A stretch of 64,000 nucleotides of DNA from Mauremys mutica (lineage: Eukaryota; Chordata; Testudines; Geoemydidae), in contig NC_059074.1 of NCBI RefSeq assembly GCF_020497125.1, positions 196,178,915 to 196,242,914 of the forward strand, in the 5' to 3' direction. Positions 23,031 through 33,954 of the stretch are shown here, piece after piece. The position numbers were made by a program, and so were the translations under genes. Every line of letters starts with the position of its first letter. Position 1 is the first letter of the stretch. The notes below the pieces were generated by a model. The model searched no databases. It saw only the letters and a program-made list of their open reading frames with translations, and had not been told where the DNA came from.

Positions 23031-24040
23031 AGACTTTTAAACACCAGGAGCGCAATGCCAGATCCAGGAGTCCCTCTGTGTGCAGAACACCCTCAAAGGA
23101 CACTGAAGTTCTCCCTGCTCATGGAAGACCTGCAGGCCTGGACCCCTGGGCTGAATGTGCAGCTACCTAGAATCTTTCCTCTCTATCTGGAACCCATTCC
23201 AATCTCCCAGTTTTTAAACTCTCGTCTCACCCCTCAGGCCAGCCAGGGCAATGAATATTATGGAGTAGCACAACTCAGCCCCGGAGGAAGGAATGAAGCC
23301 TTGCATTGTTCAATAACAATCCTTTTGGCTAATTAAAGAAATAACCATCTATGAATGCCAAAGGCAGTCCAGTCCAATTCCCCTGATGCAGGTTGACTTC
23401 TCTATAGACAATACTGCCTGTTATCCTGTCCATCCCATTTGAGTTCTGTCAAACTCCTTGAGGCAGGGACGAAACTTCCCCCAATTCTCCACCCTCACTC
23501 ATATTGAGCATTACCTTACTCAGTGAGGAGACCAAAGGAAATCAATGGGACTTCTCCCCGGCTAAGATATTACTAAGGTGGCATCATTCAGCCCTACATA
23601 TGTTTTCGCTATCAGAACTTATGGCACTGTATTTACCCAATAAAGGAGACGGGGCAGAAGAGCAAGAGAATTGAGGGAATGCATCCCTACCTAGAAAAGA
23701 CATACACCCAAACCTCAAGATCAAAAGATTCTGAGCATCCAAAATGATTCTGAATGGCCACTAAGTGCTGTACAGTATTAGTGCTTAGGTTAACATATAC
23801 TTATCCCAAGTCACGTGGCCTAACTGCACACACAGTGAACATTCCTATTAGAGGTTTCACATCTTTCATCAGACTGGTTTTGCTTGAGCAAACTGATAAT
23901 ACTAAAAAGGGGAGAGGAAAATGGAACATGCTGTGCTACCTTTTTCCTCTGCTGCTCCCTAGAGCAGGCCTGCGCAACATGCGGTCCGCGGAGCCTCACT
24001 GTGCGGCCCGCCGGGGGATTCTAAATCCCACATACACAGC

Positions 24041-24345
24041 ACTCTGTGGGAAGCCCAGAGCCCTTTAAATCCCAGCCGTGGCCAGGAGTCAAAGGCTCTG
24101 GGCTGCCCGCAGCCGAGGGGAGCCCTTTAAATCCCAGCCGCAGCCGGGAGTCAAAGGGCTCTAGGCTGCCTGCAGCCGCGGGGAGCCCAGAGCCCTTTAA
24201 ATACCAGCCGCGGCCAGAAATCAAAGGGTTCTGGGCTGCCCGCAGCCACGGGGAGCCCTTTAAATCTCAGCCGCGGCCGGGAACCAAAGGGCTCTGCGCT
24301 GCCCTCCACTCCGGGGAGCTCTGAACCCTTTAAATCTCAGCCGCG
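24041..24345. repeat. Tandem repeat of about 60-70 bp around CCCTTTAAATCCCAGCC
   Basis: Five units carry AGCCCTTTAAATCYCAGCCG, then CGGCCRGGAGTCAAAGGGCT and CTGGGCTGCCYGCAGCC. Each unit is itself an inverted repeat (AGAGCCCTTT versus AAAGGGCTCT). The unit resumes at 26286 on the other side of the inserted hAT, which confirms the insertion. Confidence 0.8.
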
Positions 24346-24537
24346 GCCGGCAGGGCCGTCTTTAAGAAGTGTGGGGCCCAATTCAAACATTTTTGGCAGG
24401 GCCCCGGCAGGGATGACTAAAAAAAAAATTAAAAAAAAAAAAAAGGTAAAAAAAAGCCTTTCATTTCTTAGCAACTGGTTCCCTATTAAAAAGTTCTGAT
24501 TTAAGGGATGTACCACAGTATGTATTTTTTGTACCAA

Positions 24538-24633
24538 TAGGGTTACCATACGTCCATATTTTCCTCCCGGATGGCGATTTAAGAACCAAAAAGCCTGACA
24601 TGTCCGGGAAAATACAGATGTATGTTAACTCTA
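24538..24633. mobile_element. Small MITE (TAGGGTTACCATACGTCC), inside the inner hAT
   Basis: The left end TAGGGTTACCATACGTCC is followed by ATATTTTCCTCCCGG; the complement of the right end is TAGAGTTAACATACATCTGT followed by ATTTTCCCGG. No target duplication was found. Confidence 0.6.
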
Positions 24634-24722
24634 CCTAAAGTTCTTTTTTAAAAAGATGGGCCTGAACTAGAAATGAGCTCTGTTTCACATGTGTGGGTCC
24701 CCGCCACTTCCTGGGGGTGTGC

Positions 24723-24846
24723 TAGGGTGACCAGATGTCCCAATTTTATAGGGACAGTCCCGATTTTTGGGTCTTTTTCTTATATAGGCACCTATTACAC
24801 CCCACCCCCTGTCCCGATTTTTCACACTTGCTGTCTGGTCACCCTA
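24723..24846. mobile_element. TAGGGTGACCAGA MITE, copy 2 (124 bp), inside the inner hAT
   Basis: Begins TAGGGTGACCAGATGTCC and ends TGTCTGGTCACCCTA. Flanks GGGTGTGC (24715-24722) and CGGTGTGC (24847-24854) match in 7 of 8 bases, suggesting a hAT-like mechanism. The body has TTTTTCTTATATAGGCACC and a CACCCCACCCCC tract. It is the third level of the nest. Confidence 0.85.
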
Positions 24847-24935
24847 CGGTGTGCACATGTGTGGGTCCCAGCTGAACTCTGCACACCTGCTTCAATGAGG
24901 GCGGCAGAGAGACTGCCCTGGGAACTGCAGGGTAC

Positions 24936-25800
24936 CAGTGGACATGGGGCTGGCTGGAGGTAGGGTCTGGCTGCAGGCAGGGCAAGGGGTGCGGGGCTGG
25001 CTTGAGACAGGGGGTGTGGGGTGGGCTGGCTGGCTTCAGGGGTGTGTGGCAGGGGTTGGCAGGGCTGGAGACAGAGGAGTGGGGGACTGGCTGGTTTCAG
25101 GCAGGGGGTGCGGGGCTGGTGCGGGCAGGGCAGGGAGTGCGGCAGGGGCTGGCTGGAGACGGGCTGGCTGCGGGCAGGGCAGGGGGTGCGGGGCTGGCTG
25201 GAGACGGGCTGGCTGTGGGCAGGGGGTGCGGGGCTGGCTGGAGACGGGCTGGCTGTGGGCAGGGGGTGCAGGGCTGGCTGGAGACGGGCTGGCTGCAGGC
25301 AGGGGGTGCGGGGCTGGCTGGAGACGGGCTGGCTGCGGGCAGAGGGTGCAGGGCTGGCTGGAGACGGGCTGGCTGCGGGCAGAGGGTGCGGGGCTGGCTG
25401 GAGACGGGCTGGCTGCGGGCAGGGGGTGCGGGGCTGGCTGGAGACGGGCTGGCTGCGGGCAGAGGGTGCGGGGCTGGCTGGAGACGGGCTGGCTGCGGGC
25501 AGAGGGTGCGGGGCTGGCTGGAGACGGGCTGGCTGCGGGCAGAGGGTGCGGGGCTGGTGCGGGCAGGGCAGGGAGTGCGGCAGGGGCTGGCTGGAGACGG
25601 GCTGGCTGTGGGCAGGGGGTGCGGGGCTGGCTGCAGACAGGAGCTGGTGCAGGCAAGGCAAGGGGTGTGGGGCTGGTGCGAGCAGGGGGTGTGGGGCTGG
25701 CTGTGGGCAGGGGCTGGTGCAGGCAAGGCAAGGGGTGCGGGGCTGGTGCGGGCAGAGGGTGCAGCAGGGGCTGGCTGCAGGCAGGGGGTGAAGGTACAGG
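24936..25800. repeat. Minisatellite, exact 40-bp unit in the centre, inside the inner hAT
   Basis: From about 25161 to 25560 the unit GGCTGGCTGGAGACGGGCTG plus GCTGCGGGCAGGGGGTGCGG repeats at exactly 40 bp (starts at 25201, 25241, 25281 and so on), with A/G variants such as CAGAGGGTG. Degenerate, longer units flank it, including GGTGCGGGCAGGGCAGGGAG on both sides (about 25117 and 25556). Forty is not a multiple of three, so stop-free frames open in all phases. The 238-295 aa open frames are artefacts. Confidence 0.95.
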
Positions 25801-26822
25801 GGGTACAGCCCACCCTGTACGGTGAGTGCCCCCTCCTCCTCCCTCCCCCACCGGGGTAGCAGCAGCAGCCTGGGGCTCGGAGGCTATTTAAAGGGCCTGG
25901 GGCTCCCCTGCTTCTACCGCCCCGGCCCTTTAAATAGCCGCGGGAGCCCTGGGGAAGCGGTGTGGCTTCGGTGGCTATTTAAAGGGCCAGGGCAGTAGAG
26001 GCAACGGGAGCCCCGGACTTTTAAAACAGCCCCCAGAGCCCTGCAGCCCTACCCCAGGGCTCCAGCAGTGGGGCTCTGGTGACGATTTAAAGGGCCTGGG
26101 GATCCAGTCCCTACTGGGATCCCCAGGCCCTTTAAATTGCCCCCAGGGAAGCTGGGCCACTCCAGTACAGTGCACCGGCTCCTGCCAGTACGTCGTATTG
26201 GGGCTTGGGTGCGGGGCCCTCTTAAGGGCGGGGCCTGATTCAGGGGAATTGGTCGAATTGGCCTAAAGCCGGCCCTGGCGGCCGGGATTCAAAGGGCTCT
26301 GGGCTGCCCGCAGAGATTCCCGGCCGCGGCTGAGATTTAAAGGGCTCAGGGCTCCCCGCCGCTGCGAGCAGCCCACAGCCCTTTGAATCCTGGCCGTGGC
26401 TCCAGCAGCCGGGCTGGGGCTGGGATTTAAAGGGCACGGGCTCCCCTCAGCGGCAGGGGAATCCCTGCCCCAGCCCCGGAAAGGTCCGGGTTCCCGCAGG
26501 CACCGGAGCCCCGGCCCCTTTAATTTGCCCCTGAGGGCTCCCAGCCACCTCTTCAGCTGGGAGCCCCTGGTTGATTTAAAATCAAGTATCACCTCCCCAC
26601 CCCCAACCTTCCTTTTTGGCCCACAGCTGTTTTGGTGGGGCGGCGCTGGGGAAGGAGGGTTTGTTTCTGCAGGGGTGGGCAGTGCTGGAGCGGGGTGTTT
26701 TCGCGGGGCTGGGAGGTGCTGGGGGGGTGTTTCCGCAGGGCAGGGGGTTTCTGCCCTCAGCTGTTTTCTTTGGAGTAATGTGGCCCTCGCCGCTTTACGA
26801 GTTGTGCAGGCCTGCCCTAGAG

Positions 26823-29050
26823 GATCAGGTCTTTGTAAATACTGCAAGGACCTCAGATACATCTGTGATGGGTGTGGTATAAAGACAAAGAATCACTTCA
26901 GATATTTGAGAAAATAAGTAACTGAAAGCAAGGATTTAACAAAGAAATGCCTTCCTACTGTTAACTCCAGCATCACTCCTCTGATCATATCCAACATACA
27001 ATTATGAATCATCTCCCAACAGCAAGCTATCTAGCCCAGGGGGAAGAATATGCACGTCATGTTCTATTTCTCAATAGCTCTGACAACAATGAACAGAAAC
27101 ATGCCTTCTAGGTTATCACTTGTAGAGACAAGGGTTAAAAAAAAGTTAACATTGTAACATTAAACACAACTCAAGATTTCAGGTTAACACACAGCTTTAA
27201 GATTCTCCCATCCCCTGAGTATCTTAACACTGAAATCCAGTCCCCAAACAAAAAAACCAAACACTTACTTGCTAGGATAACATGCAAAAAGAGAAGCAAC
27301 CGCTTCTATACATCTTTTGTACCACTGTCCTCTACAAGTTTACTTAACGGGGGACGGGGAGTTGACTGGCATGATCATGATCATGATCAGTAGGTTTTAT
27401 GTAGGTAATTTTAAAAACTGAAACTATCAAATCTTTTTGCTTAATAAAATGCAATGCAAGTATAAAATGTAATGAATGCAAGTATTCATTCTTTCCATTG
27501 ATTTGAATGGAATTAGATCAGCCCACTGGAAGGATTTTGTACATGTATGTTCGCCAAATAATAAGAAAAAGTTAAGGGCTCCAGTTTCCCAGGCAGTGTT
27601 TTGACCACTGTTATGCTACTCCCCATGTGAGATCCCAAGTTTCATCCCTGTGACCATTACGAAATTAAACAGGAGCAGCCTGAAGATAGAGATGTGGTCA
27701 TCAAAAGCAGTGACAAAAATTGCTGACAAGTATTTACAGCTGTTAGGGTGCTCTGATAAATAACAGAAAGTCTGAAGCCCTGATCATAAGAGTGCAAATT
27801 TAGAACTACTCCTCTTCAATCTGTTGAAGTTGTTACAATATTCCTGTATCCTTGATGGAAGCAGAGACTAACACTTTCTCTCTGATTACAGAAAGTCATC
27901 CTCACAAGCAGCATCTGTAATTTCTATTTTACATCACCAATTCTTCTACTCTTTAAGCATCCACACCTCGAAATTTTAAAAACCTGGGCAATTTTTAGAA
28001 GCCTCCACTGGTTGAGCCCATTTAATTAAATGTCCTTCAAATCACACCCCTGGCACAGACCCAGCAGCAAGCACTGACTAAGCACTGATTCCTGGATACA
28101 CCCATGAGACAAAGCAAACGAACAAAATGCCTTGCCAGAGCTGGCGATGGATGTACTAAACAAAAAAACTGTTCTAATGCCTCCTGCCTCACAGACTTTA
28201 TTTTGAAATAAAATCTAAAGAATCTAGTTTTGGATCCCAAACATCTTGTAGCTTTCAAAACCAGAATTTTTTTCCAGCTGAAACATTCAGTTCCTTTATC
28301 ATTTTGCAGATAAGAACTGGCATTTGTGTACGGTTACTATTACATCATTACAACTATTATGTAGTTTGCCATGCCATACACTCCAAAAAAAATAAATAAA
28401 TCAAGAAATGCCACAATTAAGGTCAAAGTATTTCACAAATTAACTGAAAAGGAAAATAAAGAGTAAAACGGAAGAATACTGCACTAAAAAGAGATTCTGC
28501 TATTAAGCTCTCTCAGGAGTAAATAATAAACTAAGCGAGGATGTAACTAGTGCCCCTAAGACCAGCCAGGTTGGATAATAAATTATTAAATGTAAATCTT
28601 AATATGTCTTGGAACATACGCTTTATTTAAAAAATAGGACCGATAGCAAGGCTAAGTTAATATCGCTGTTGAAATCAATTACTTCTGCTCAGCCACAGAA
28701 TGTGTTCTATTTTTACATTTGCAGCTTCTGCTGAAAACAGCGGACAGACTCCTATTAACAACAATGAGAGCTGGATCAGGCCCTAGATGCAGTATTATTA
28801 AAAGGAGGAGTGATAGCGACCCTTTTATTTAGTGGTCTATATTCTATTATACAAGACTGTGCTACCTTTTCTTCAAAAACCCTTCATACCACATTGTTTG
28901 CAATATACCTTTGTTCTTTGGCAGAGGCATAGCCCTAAGGCTAAAAAAAAAAGTGTCTTTTTTTAATCCCACAAAATTCTGTCCAGCTTTTATTGACATA
29001 AACTGTTAAAAATCATAATTTCCCTTCTCTCAGATGTGTTTCTCGGGAAA
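26823..29050. other. EHBP1: Intronic sequence, nothing recognised
   Basis: A short (ATCATG)n run lies at 27371-27390. A possible old palindromic repeat fragment (GAGCTGGATCAGGCCC) is at about 28767. No exon or clear repeat otherwise. Confidence 0.5.
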
Positions 29051-29056
29051 ACGTCA

Positions 29057-29305
29057 CAGTATTGCCAACCCCAAGAATTCAAAATTCACAAGCGAGGCCT
29101 CAAAAATCATGAGTTTTTTTTTAAAAAATAGTAAGCACTGGTTTCTTTTTATTTCCTTTCTGGTTTCTATGCCTTTAGGGTACAGTCGGGTCATATTTTC
29201 AATCTTTTCTACACAATCACGAGGAATAGAAACTTATTTTTTTAAAGGGAAGCTGAGATTCTCTCATATTCCCATCATTCCAGTAGCTATGGCATCATGA
29301 AAACA
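29057..29305 (+). mobile_element. CAGTATTGCCAACCCC MITE, copy 1
   Basis: It begins CAGTATTGCCAACCCCAAG, then has the family's CTCAAAAATCATGAGTTTTT, a TTCTGGTTTCTATGCC block, and TCATATTTTCAATCTTTTCT. The right end has decayed. Other copies lie at 45459, 49113 and (opposite strand) 60290. Confidence 0.65.
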
Positions 29306-30479
29306 CACCAAATAGTGTAAGATGTGAAAAAACCATGAGAAAAAAGAACAGTGGAAGATGAACATCCTGAGGATGCACTGAGCAGCAGCAGCAAAAGCAC
29401 CACACCACCACACATTATACTGAAAACAGGGAGTTGCTGGAGCAACTACAAACTACAAACCAATGGCCTACACCCCTCTCTCAGGGTACCAAATAGGTCA
29501 AAAGGAGAGAGCAGATTAGGCTTCCCCACCCCCACTGACCCAGTGGTCCATTGCCTCTGGAATAACAGCCTTCTCCTGCTGCCAGTGAATGTCATTAGTC
29601 CTGTCGCCCAAGTGTTAGCTAACTGTGCTGCAGTACAGAAGAGTCACAATTCAAAATACAGATGAACACTAGAGGGGTTGTCACAGTTACACATAACAGG
29701 TAGGGGGGAGGAGAGGGGGCAACCATTTTCCTTTAAAAATGAAGGGAATCATACCAAAAAAAATATCTAAATTAAAACATTATGATTTGGTTTGCCATGC
29801 CAAACACTCCAAAATCAGAATTAAGATTACCAGTGCAACTTTAATGCAAACCACCTTTTGCACAGGCATTTGATTATGCTTGGCAGAACTCAAATTTATT
29901 TATTTTTAATAATTTTGATGGATAACATCAATGTTCATTTTTAAGCATTTTTAAAAAAAATGTGATTTAAAATGTTTACAGTTGTGGAAAATTGGGGGAA
30001 GGATCAGATAATTATTTAACAACAGTAGATGCTGAGATTCAAAAAGAAAGCTTTGTAACCGTTAAAACAATATTGTCAACATCAAATGTCAAAATATATA
30101 AAAGACAAATCCACAAATCAAGACTTGAATAAGTTCCCAAACAGTCAAAGTAAGAAAAATGTTACCTGTAAATTTTGTATTTTTTTCCATCGGTTTGTGT
30201 GTATACAGTGAAATTGAGGTTTACCACCATTTAGCAATAAAAATCTAATCCTTCCAAGCCTAATTATGTTACAGTCTTTAACTAAATAATCACATACTCT
30301 TATTTCTACAGGACATCTGTCTAATTTGGTGCACAGGATGGATGCAAGAAATGAGGGAATTAAGGTTGCAAAGGCAACTCTAAATCTGTCATTTCCCAAT
30401 TTTTGAGTGTTTTACTTTGCAATCTGAATAATGTTCTTTAAATACACATTTTTTCAAATATAATTATTATTTGTATTAC
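29306..30479. other. EHBP1: Intronic sequence, nothing recognised
   Basis: Low-complexity A/T runs near 29.75 and 29.94 kb. The 104-aa frame at 29351-29665 has no recognisable domain. Confidence 0.45.
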
Positions 30480-30745
30480 AGTAATACCTTAAGGCTCCTC
30501 TGAGGTTGCAGCCCCATTGTGCTAGGCACAAACACAGAGTGAGAGAGAATCCTTGCCCCAAAGAGCTTACAGATGAGACTAACAAAAAGTAGGAGGAAAA
30601 ATATTAGCCCAATTTAATACAGAGAACTGAGGCACAGTGAGTGACTTGCCAGAGAGTATGTTTGTGACAGAGTTGGGAATTAAACCCAGATCTCCTGAAT
30701 CCCAGTCAGGTACTTGAACCACAAGATCATCCTCTCTCTCATGTA
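30480..30745 (-). repeat. MIR-like CORE-SINE, nearly complete
   Basis: On the minus strand it has a tRNA-like head (TTGTGGTTCAAGTACCTGAC), a B box-like GGGTTTAATTCC (30687-30676), the MIR core CAAGTCACTCACTGTGCCTC, and a tail with GTAAGCTCTTTGGGGCAAGG and TGCCTAGCACAATGGGGC. The order is that of MIR with a saurian-type tail. Fragments of the same family occur at 34745-34850 and 50015-50120. Confidence 0.75.
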
Positions 30746-31202
30746 GCACTGGATACTGCACAATAACTAAAAATAGACAATTAAAAACAAATACCATCCT
30801 CATCAGATAGCCAAATGCTCAATCCTGCTTTAGCCTGATGGTTACCTTCATTAGTGACAGATATTGGCACCCTACGGTTTTAAAGTTACTTCTACAACCA
30901 GAGCAGACATATGCCTGGATGCTGTCCAGGTTTTTTATTAAGTGGATTTGATGTCTTGCAGGCTGGATTCCAATCTCGAACCATTAGATGAAGCAAGAGG
31001 ATGAGAGGGGCAGAGCCCGCCTTTATCCTTTAAAGTGTATGTCTTAACAGATTAAATAATTTTGTCTCACCCCAGGTTTCAATTTTAATTTAATCTAAAT
31101 GCATACGTCTGGTATGAAAAGCAACTCTCCATGGAAACAGGAACAGAGGGGTTGACAAAAAAGGGAGCCATGTTGCTCCTGTAGCAAAATACACATGCCA
31201 TG

Positions 31203-31352
31203 TAAAGGCCCAATCTTAAAAAGTGCTGAGAGCACTCAACCTAGTAGAAGTTGAGGGCTCTTGTCACCATGGGTGCTCAGATCCTTTAAGGACCTTATAT
31301 CATTTCAATGGCAAAACTCCCATCAATTTTAACATACAGAATCAGGCCATAC
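31203..31352. repeat. Old palindromic repeat fragment (GGCCCAATC...CAGGCC)
   Basis: AAGGCCCAATCTTAAAAAGTG at the left and AATCAGGCCATAC at the right are inverted, with a CAATGGCAAAACTCCCATCA centre. It appears related to the element at 14845-14965. Confidence 0.4.
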
Positions 31353-31832
31353 ATAAGGACAAACAAGAAAACATTTTATTTTCAAGCTTCTAAGAGAGTA
31401 TAACAGAGAAGCATAAATAAAACAAACAAATTAAAAGTGACAATTTTAAATGATACTATTTCAAAGTTTAAATATACTTGCACAGGTAGGGGCAAAATAG
31501 CCTGCTGAATCAAGCATCACTCTATAAACCAACCAACAAGGGAATGAAGAAACAATCTTGGCAACCCAGTACCTCACATACATAACAGTGGGAGGTAAAC
31601 AATTATACGCAGAATCATCAGCAGGGACAACAAAAATACGTGAGCAAATAGAATTCTGGGATTCTGCCGATATAGCTTTTCTACACATTTTACCACATAC
31701 TGCAGAAAATTAAGCTTTCATTTTAAAAAGGGACATTTAAAATAGAAGCACCCAAATTTTAATATTGTTGGTTTTGAAACATCCCAATCAAACACAAACT
31801 TAGCACTTCAAAGGGAAGGCAGTATTTGTTGT

Positions 31833-32390
31833 AGGGCTCGTCTACACTTGGAAATTGACTGGAATAGCTATTCTGCAGTTCAGTAGAACCTCAGGAGCGG
31901 AGATCATTCGTAACTCTGAAATGTTCGTAACTTTGAACAAAACGTGATGGTTGTTCTTTCAAAGAAGTTTACAACTGAACATTGACTTAATACAGCTTTG
32001 AAACTTCACTATGCAGAAGAAAAATGATGCTTTCCCTTTATATTTGTTAGTAGTTTACATTTAACACAATACTGTACTGTATTTGCTTTATTTATTTATT
32101 TTCTCTGCTGTGTACTTACGTTTCCAAATGAGGTGTGTGGTCGACAGCTCAGTTCGTAACTCTGGTTTTGGTAACTCTCAGGTTCTACAGTATCTCCCCA
32201 CGTGGACGCTTATTTTCTGGAACAAGAATGCCTCTTCCTGGTTTAGTTTATCGGATTAATCTAATCCAGAAAAAGGCATTCTTATTCTGGAATAAGAGTG
32301 TCCACACAGAGAGAATTCTAGAATAGTTATTGCACTTTAAATTCACATCCTACCTGATTCTGGATTAATTTCCAAGTGTAGACAAGCCCT
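31833..32390. mobile_element. MITE with long inverted ends, split by a second transposon
   Basis: The left end AGGGCTCGTCTACACTTGGA followed by AATTGACTGGAATAGCTATT matches the complement of the right end AGGGCTTGTCTACACTTGGA followed by AATT. The right part is also internally palindromic (TTATTTTCTGGAACAAGAAT and ATTCTTATTCTGGAATAAGA). The ends are of the GTCTACACT type seen elsewhere. It is interrupted at 31881-32190. Confidence 0.75.
31881..32190. mobile_element. Tigger-like element (CAGTAGAACCTCAG ends), nested
   Basis: The left end CAGTAGAACCTCAGGAGCGG and the complement of the right end, CTGTAGAACCTGAGAGTTAC, form inverted repeats, with subterminal TTCGTAACTCTG on the left and AGTTCGTAACTCTGG on the right. 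It is followed by TA and preceded by TT, a decayed TA duplication. Internal AT-rich sequence carries no transposase. Confidence 0.75.
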
Positions 32391-33565
32391 TAGGCTCAGG
32401 GACGGGAGTATGGTATTCAAATCCAGATTTAGAAAAAGGCTGGGATTTAAGGTCAAATCAGATTTAAATTCAACAGTGCTGAAATCTTGCAAACTTTTCT
32501 CAAACGATCTCAGGTACATCTGAAGCAAAACAACAGGATTCTTCTGGATTCAACTGTAACCGAGCTTCATATGAACAACTTCATTTACCACAAGTCTTCC
32601 CAGAGATTAGCACATTCTTTTCCTTCATACAGCACATTCAGTTCTATATAAAAGCTTTAGTGTGTTTTTTTTTTAAAAAAAGCACAACTCACTGGTACCA
32701 ATCTCTACATCATTCAGACTGCCATGACCATTTGGAGGTGAAGCAGACACACTAAATAGATCTCTAAACTTTACATACTAAACATATCCTGGGATAGCTG
32801 TAAACTCTGGTTTACAGCCCACATGCCGACTGAATGGAAGTTTTCTTCTAATATTTGCCATTTTCCTACCTGTTAGTGTCACCGGAAAAAAAACAAAAAC
32901 AAACCAAATCTTGTACCTGTCCAAGAAGCATGTGCTTAGAAAGTAGTCTTAAACGATATTCCTCACCACTCGATGTAATGTTTATACACTAGTGAGAGGC
33001 ATAGTGACTCTTAAAATGTCACCTCATCAAAACAAGACATGTAAAAATCTTGTTTTGGGTCCTGAACTGCAGATGAGCAATTATGCAGTCATTTCCCCCT
33101 TCTAAGTTACCTTCTCCAGTTCTCCTAGTTTACTTTACAACACCTACCCTGCTCCACATCAATATATTATTTATAACAGAATTCCCACTCTGTCTTAATT
33201 TGCATGCCAAATAACTGGATTAAATATTCTTGCAACTTACTTCACTGTTTACATGATTTTTCAAAAAATGGAACAGTCTGCCTATTTGTAGGGCACCAAT
33301 TACACTTGTATTCTCACTTCTTTTATTATCCAGCATTGCTATCGCAAACTTGCACACAAACAGTTCACATCAGCATAGAAATATAAAGCCTCTGAAGCTC
33401 TGATTACTACTCCACAGAAACTCTGCAGTGTCCTGTGCTCCACAGTTTTTGGAGTTTCATCCCAATTCTTGAGAAAATCCTCTCTTCAATGACAGCAGAA
33501 TCTCTAAGTATCACCTAGACCTAGACCAATTGTCAAACAGAGTAGCCATTAAGTTGTTGAGTGTG
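32391..33565. other. EHBP1: Intronic sequence, nothing recognised
   Basis: AT-rich; no gene or repeat family recognised. Confidence 0.45.
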
Positions 33566-33573
33566 ATGTAGGG

Positions 33574-33836
33574 CAGTGCTTCTCAAAGTCGGGCTGCCGC
33601 TTGTTCAGGGAAAGCCGCTCCAGGCCAATGGGGGCTGCAGGAAGCAGCACGGGCCGAGGGATGTGCTGGCCGCCCCTTCCCACAGCACCCTCCCTCCAAC
33701 CTTGGCCTGGAGCGGCGAACTGCGGCCAGTGGGAGCCGCGATCGGCTGAACCTGCGGATGCGGCAGGTAAACAAACCGGCCCGGACCACCAGGGGCTTTC
33801 CCTGAACAAGAAGCGGACCGGCTTTGAGAAGCACTG
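33574..33836. mobile_element. hAT-type palindromic MITE with perfect 8-bp duplication
   Basis: The ends CAGTGCTTCTCAAAGTCGG and, on the complement, CAGTGCTTCTCAAAGCCGG are flanked by ATGTAGGG at 33566-33573 and 33837-33844. The subterminal GCTTGTTCAGGGAAAGCC is inverted as GGCTTTCCCTGAACAAG, so the element can fold into a long hairpin. Open frames on both strands are shadows. Confidence 0.95.
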
Positions 33837-33954
33837 ATGTAGGGAACTTCAGACAGCATGCCAACATCCTAATATATAGGTAAGTTCTTACCAAGACAAA
33901 GTATGGTCTTGCTATCTACCATGTAGACAAGCACATAGTAAGACAGTTCTAAAT

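Larger units (their letters stand above)
24351..26277. mobile_element. Inner hAT derivative (1.93 kb) with perfect 8-bp duplication
   Basis: The ends CAGGGCCGTCTTTAAGAA and, on the complement, CAGGGCCGGCTTTAGGCC are flanked by a perfect GCGGCCGG at 24343-24350 and 26278-26285. The interior has poly-A runs (about 24418-24455), two small MITEs, a 40-bp minisatellite and a right part full of ATTTAAAGGGCC motifs (25888, 25974, 26086 and inverted at 25928, 26128). No transposase. Confidence 0.9.
23965..26814. mobile_element. Outer hAT derivative (2.85 kb) with perfect 8-bp duplication
   Basis: The ends CAGGCCTGCGCAACATGC and, on the complement, CAGGCCTGCACAACTCGT are flanked by a perfect CCCTAGAG duplication at 23957-23964 and 26815-26822. 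Its own body is about 386 bp on the left and 530 bp on the right, made of repeats around the motif CCCTTTAAATCCCAGCC. The rest is a second hAT inserted within it (24351-26277). There is no transposase. Confidence 0.9.

Noticed and set aside
24822..25859. 238-295-aa open frames on both strands
   Set aside because: They lie over the 40-bp minisatellite inside a hAT derivative and are open in five frames.
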